Of a stretch of DNA of 64,000 bases, positions 60,755-64,000 are shown in pieces. Source of the stretch: Gillisia hiemivivida (GTDB lineage: Bacteria; Bacteroidota; Bacteroidia; Flavobacteriales; Flavobacteriaceae); contig NZ_VORY01000001.1 of the NCBI RefSeq assembly GCF_007997295.1, positions 124,001 to 188,000 of the forward strand. Direction: 5' to 3'. Under the pieces are notes generated by a model, which was not told where the DNA came from, did no database searches, and worked only from the letters and a program-made list of their open reading frames with translations. The position numbers were made by a program, and so were the translations under genes. Position 1 is the stretch's first letter. The number at the start of each line of letters is the position of its first letter.

Positions 60755-61777
60755 ATGATTGATAAGATAAAGGAACATATTTCAAAGGTTGAAGGATTCA
60801 GTTCAGACAATCCTTCAGAAATAGAAGCTTTCAGAATTGAATATTTGGGAAAGAAAGGTTTTTTAAATCAGTTTTTTGCTGAATTTAAAAACGTTCCTAA
60901 CGAGGAGAAAAAAGATTTTGGTCAAGCCATTAATACGCTAAAGAACGCTGCTACTGAAAAAGTCACCCTTTTAAAGGAATCTTTGGAGGGCAAGCAAGAA
61001 GAAAAAGGGAAATATGGAGATCTTACACGACCTTCAGAACCTATACAAATAGGATCCAGGCACCCAATTTCTATTGTTAAAAATCAGATTATAGAGATCT
61101 TTTCGAACATTGGTTTCAATGTTTCTGAAGGACCAGAAATTGAAGATGACTGGCATAATTTTACCGCATTGAATCTTCCTGAATATCATCCTGCGAGAGA
61201 TATGCAGGACACGTTTTTTATACAAACAGATCCATCAGATATCTTATTGCGTACACACACATCATCTGTACAGGTGCGATATATGGAGGAGAACAAACCG
61301 CCAATTAGAACTATTTCTCCGGGAAGAGTTTTTAGAAATGAAGCGATTTCAGCAAGATCACATTGTATATTCCACCAAGTAGAAGGATTGTACATAGATA
61401 AGGATGTTTCTTTTGCAGACCTTAAACAAACTTTACTCTACTTTACCAAGCAACTTTTCGGAAAATCAAAGATCCGCTTAAGACCTTCTTACTTTCCATT
61501 TACAGAACCTAGTGCTGAGGTGGATATTTATTGGGGTCTGGAAACTGAAACCGATTACCGTATTACTAAAGGAACCGGTTGGTTAGAGATTATGGGTTGC
61601 GGAATGGTAGATCCTAATGTTTTAAAGAACTGCGGAATAGATCCTACAGAATATTCTGGTTTTGCTTTTGGAATGGGAATAGAAAGAATTGCAATGCTAT
61701 TGTACCAAATAGGAGATATTAGAATGTTCTATGAGAATGATGTACGTTTCCTCAAACAATTTAAATCTGCACTATAG
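60755..61777 (+). CDS. pheS: Phenylalanine-tRNA ligase alpha subunit
   Basis: Class II synthetase, 340 residues from the ATG at 60755 (the GTG one codon before is not needed). N-terminal coiled coil (1-85), then GRVFRNE at 190-196 (motif 2), QVEGLYID, and the motif 3 region [14 protein letters not shown] at 302-315. The beta subunit gene pheT is not in this window; separation of pheS and pheT is common in Bacteroidota. Its stop directly abuts the start of the 55-residue membrane protein gene. Confidence 0.97.
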   Translation: MIDKIKEHISKVEGFSSDNPSEIEAFRIEYLGKKGFLNQFFAEFKNVPNEEKKDFGQAINTLKNAATEKVTLLKESLEGKQEEKGKYGDLTRPSEPIQIGSRHPISIVKNQIIEIFSNIGFNVSEGPEIEDDWHNFTALNLPEYHPARDMQDTFFIQTDPSDILLRTHTSSVQVRYMEENKPPIRTISPGRVFRNEAISARSHCIFHQVEGLYIDKDVSFADLKQTLLYFTKQLFGKSKIRLRPSYFPFTEPSAEVDIYWGLETETDYRITKGTGWLEIMGCGMVDPNVLKNCGIDPTEYSGFAFGMGIERIAMLLYQIGDIRMFYENDVRFLKQFKSAL

Positions 61778-61945
61778 ATGAAAAAAATGGGCTTCTTGTT
61801 ACTTGCAATCGTAATATTTGCAGTAATTATTTATGTAACTCTTATTATTGCTGTTATTGAGATAGCGATTGGAGCTATTCTTTTTCTTGCTGCTGCCATC
61901 TTACTTTGGATCGCATGGAACAAGATAAAACAAACATTCGATTAG
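61778..61945 (+). CDS. Very small membrane protein (55 residues)
   Basis: Starts right at the base after the pheS stop (TAG ATG) and runs 55 codons: short basic start (MKKMGFLLL), then two hydrophobic segments (about 5-27 and 29-47) and a basic end (WNKIKQTFD). Its last 31 bases overlap the next gene in another frame, which suggests translational coupling. Hydrophobic profile and coupling argue for a real gene, but the family is unknown. Confidence 0.55.
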   Translation: MKKMGFLLLAIVIFAVIIYVTLIIAVIEIAIGAILFLAAAILLWIAWNKIKQTFD

Positions 61946-62343
61946 ATTTGAGAAAGGACATTGAAATACCTGAAGTGAAAGATGTTTATGTTGCGGCTGT
62001 TTATGAACAGCATCCGGAATATAAAACGATGGACTGGAACGCCTATATTATCAATGACCGGAATGATCCCTTGGAAATGATCCTTATTGTTACTAGTGGC
62101 TCTAATGAGAAGCAAATGACTCCTGCTATGAGACATTCTATTAAGCTGCTTCCGGCTAAATATTTCGCTAAGATCGAGTTCTTACAGGAAAAGCTTTTAA
62201 AGTTAGATAACAAATTCTCTATCAGTTTTTTTGCTGAAGGTAAAATGTATGAACGCACTTTTACATTGCCACAAAACACAGTAAAAGAAAGCGCATTAAC
62301 AGAAATCCCTATCATGAATTTGAAAGGTATTTTGGCCGTTTAG
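61915..62343 (+). CDS. Conserved hypothetical protein (142 residues)
   Basis: From the ATG at 61915: soluble alpha/beta protein with DVYVAAVYEQHPEYKTMDWN, LEMILIVTSGSNEKQMTPAMRH and YERTFTLPQNT. I do not recognise the family. The start overlaps the 55-residue gene by 31 bases. It converges with the DMT transporter gene (11-base gap). Confidence 0.72.
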   Translation: MEQDKTNIRLDLRKDIEIPEVKDVYVAAVYEQHPEYKTMDWNAYIINDRNDPLEMILIVTSGSNEKQMTPAMRHSIKLLPAKYFAKIEFLQEKLLKLDNKFSISFFAEGKMYERTFTLPQNTVKESALTEIPIMNLKGILAV

Positions 62344-62354
62344 ATCTTATTTAC

Positions 62355-63257
62355 TTAATTCTTCTTAGCCTTAAAAAGCTTAGGCATATTCATAAGAATC
62401 ACAGAGGCTATAATAACTACGATGCCTGTCCATTGATAAATATTTATCACTTCATCTAGTAAGAAGTAGGCTAGTATTACAGCCACAGGTAGTTCTACTG
62501 AAGAAATAATTGCGCCTAATCCTACATTTATCTTTGGCATTCCACTGGTAAAAAGAATAGGAGGCAAGATGGTTCCGAATAAGGCTAATATCAATCCCCA
62601 TTTTTTAAAGATATCTAGATTAAACTGTTCTAAGAGAAATGGAGCCGATATTATGGCAATTATTATTGTGCCGCCTAACATCATCCACAAACTTCGTCTA
62701 AAGGAATGTAAATGGAGTGCCACGGTATTAGAGGTGTAGATAGTTACGGTGTAAGAGACCGCTGCTAAAAGTCCCCAGCCAATACCTCTCCAATCCAGTT
62801 GTATAGAGTCAATCAAGATATTTGTTGCCAATACAGTTCCAATTAGTATGACTATTACAGCAAGGATTTTATTTAAACCAGGCTTTTTCTTGGTTATAAT
62901 AGACTCGAGTAATACACTAATCCAAACACTTTGCATTAGTAGAACTATACCTATGGATACCGGGATATATTTTACTGCAAAATAGTAAAAGATACTGGTA
63001 AGCCCTAGAGAGGTTCCTGCAGCCATCAGTTTTAAAATACTTTTGGTCTTGGTTTCTTTTATATAATTTTGTTTCTCTTTTACGAATATGAAATTTATAA
63101 TAATTAGGCCGATAAGACCTAAAATCATTTGAGAAAAAGTGATCTCATAAGAAGTGTAGCCTTCTGCATAAGCCATTTTCACAAAAGTAGTTAGCATTCC
63201 ATAACTGGATGCTCCCAAAGCAACTAATAAGCTGCCCTTTAGGATAGAATTATTCAT
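62355..63257 (-). CDS. DMT-superfamily (EamA) transporter
   Basis: 300 residues with ten membrane helices in two EamA halves (about 5-140 and 150-290). The start NSILKGSLLVALGASSYGMLTTFVKMA has the family's early GASS(Y)G pattern, and the second half begins with GLLAAVSYTVTIYTSN. Substrate unknown (metabolite or amino acid exporter). Downstream of gpsA on the same strand with a 44-base gap, possibly co-transcribed. Confidence 0.88.
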   Translation of the reverse strand: MNNSILKGSLLVALGASSYGMLTTFVKMAYAEGYTSYEITFSQMILGLIGLIIINFIFVKEKQNYIKETKTKSILKLMAAGTSLGLTSIFYYFAVKYIPVSIGIVLLMQSVWISVLLESIITKKKPGLNKILAVIVILIGTVLATNILIDSIQLDWRGIGWGLLAAVSYTVTIYTSNTVALHLHSFRRSLWMMLGGTIIIAIISAPFLLEQFNLDIFKKWGLILALFGTILPPILFTSGMPKINVGLGAIISSVELPVAVILAYFLLDEVINIYQWTGIVVIIASVILMNMPKLFKAKKN

Positions 63258-63301
63258 AAAATAAAATAAGTTGATTTTGTTTAGAAGCTAAACCGGCGGG
63301 G

Positions 63302-64000
63302 CTAGTTTAATTTTTCGGCTAATTTTTTAAAGACGGCCTTCGGATTTTTCCCTTCATATAAAATGCTATAAACTGCATTTATAATTGGGGTTTTAGCGCC
63401 TTTATCTAGGTTTATCTTATAAGCACTCTCGGTTGCATAATAGCCTTCTGCCACCATACTCATTTCCATTTGTGCACTTTTAACGGTATATCCTTTTCCA
63501 ATCATATTCCCAAACATTCTGTTTCTACTAAAAACAGAATATCCAGTTACAAGTAGATCTCCTAAATAAGCCGAATCGTTGATGTTTCGTTTCATCTTAT
63601 GCACTTTCTTAATGAACTTTTTCATTTCTCGAATGGCATTGCTCATTAATACACTTTGGAAATTATCTCCATAGCCTAATCCGTGAGCAATTCCAGCTGC
63701 AATAGCATAAATGTTCTTAAGCATAGCAGCATATTCTGTACCTGTAACATCATCACTAGTCTTGCAAGTAATATAATCACTCTGTAAATGCTTAGCCATG
63801 ATTTTTGCTTTTTCCTCATCTAAACAAGCAATTGTTAGATAAGAAAGACGTTCAAGAGCAACTTCCTCAGCATGACAAGGTCCTGTGATCACTCCAATAT
63901 TTTCCTCTGGCACAAAATATTCCTGATTAAAATGTTCTCCTACAATTAAACTGGTTTCTGGTACAATACCTTTAATAGCAGAGAAGATCACCTTACCATC
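63302..64000 (-). CDS. gpsA: Glycerol-3-phosphate dehydrogenase [NAD(P)+], cut by the window edge
   Basis: C-terminal about 232 residues; the frame stays open to the window end (DGKVIFSAIKGIVP), so the N-terminal Rossmann part lies outside. Makes glycerol 3-phosphate for phospholipids from dihydroxyacetone phosphate. Visible: GPCHAEEVA in the middle, the catalytic-lysine segment AAMLKNIYAIAAGIAHGLGYGDN, and DLLVTGYSVFSRNRMFGNMIGKG. An apparent internal start near 63991 is not the real one. Confidence 0.93.
   Translation of the reverse strand, partial: DGKVIFSAIKGIVPETSLIVGEHFNQEYFVPEENIGVITGPCHAEEVALERLSYLTIACLDEEKAKIMAKHLQSDYITCKTSDDVTGTEYAAMLKNIYAIAAGIAHGLGYGDNFQSVLMSNAIREMKKFIKKVHKMKRNINDSAYLGDLLVTGYSVFSRNRMFGNMIGKGYTVKSAQMEMSMVAEGYYATESAYKINLDKGAKTPIINAVYSILYEGKNPKAVFKKLAEKLN

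Overview
The window is AT-rich bacterial chromosome from a member of the Bacteroidota, almost certainly family Flavobacteriaceae. The signs are gliding and type IX secretion lipoproteins (SprE/PorW-like, GldH), an F-type ATP synthase operon that stops after atpG, a full Bat (Bacteroides aerotolerance) operon, several families known mainly from flavobacteria (DUF6341, DUF6427, DUF6168, DUF4292, DUF5687), absence of Shine-Dalgarno sites, and many -7 promoter boxes of the Bacteroidota type TAnnTTTG. It is mostly conserved core genome. I see no rRNA, tRNA, CRISPR array, prophage or insertion sequence by eye.

Layout. 0-2.1 kb is the end of a surface-polysaccharide cluster (family 2 glycosyltransferase, CapK/PaaK-like adenylating enzyme). 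2.2-10 kb holds purD, two flavobacterial membrane proteins, a DUF4254 / family 9 glycosyltransferase pair, a PaaE-like reductase and an ABC exporter. 10.1-18.9 kb runs from sprE and a bactofilin into atpZ and atpBEFHAG. 19.8-26.3 kb is an envelope operon (flippase, dut, nucleotidyltransferase, TPR protein, DUF4292 lipoprotein, EnvC-like protein), followed by a small membrane/PH-like gene broken by an in-frame stop. 26.8-31.3 kb has a thioesterase, an HU-like/SPOR protein, dprA, trpS and plsC. 31.3-33.6 kb is an ECF sigma operon whose last gene encodes a protein with an inner-membrane helix and a predicted outer-membrane barrel. 33.7-42.2 kb has recA, trhO, ricT-gldH-PBP1A and scoA/scoB, with a four-helix-bundle gene lying between the two CoA-transferase subunits. 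42.3-46.5 kb (minus strand) has an acyl-ACP desaturase, a phosphatase / Schlafen-like pair and an SDR. 47.6-56.8 kb is moxR, DUF58, batD-like, batA, batB, batC, batD and batE. 57-60 kb has a SulP transporter with a beta-carbonic anhydrase, then cvpA; 60.3-64 kb has pheS, small genes, a DMT transporter and gpsA, which is cut by the window edge.

How the parts work together. The ATP synthase genes give the membrane part and most of F1; the beta and epsilon genes must lie elsewhere. SprE, GldH, the flippase, PBP1A, EnvC, PlsC and the desaturase all serve the cell envelope or gliding. SulP plus carbonic anhydrase suggests bicarbonate uptake.

The points most worth a second look are: the trans-envelope protein of the ECF operon; a family of 74-95 bp intergenic elements with GTCA...TGAC ends; the four-helix-bundle cassette inside scoAB; the broken PH-like gene; a terminator-like hairpin between atpE and atpF; and promoter boxes so close to start codons that several mRNAs would be leaderless or nearly so, which also decides several start codons.
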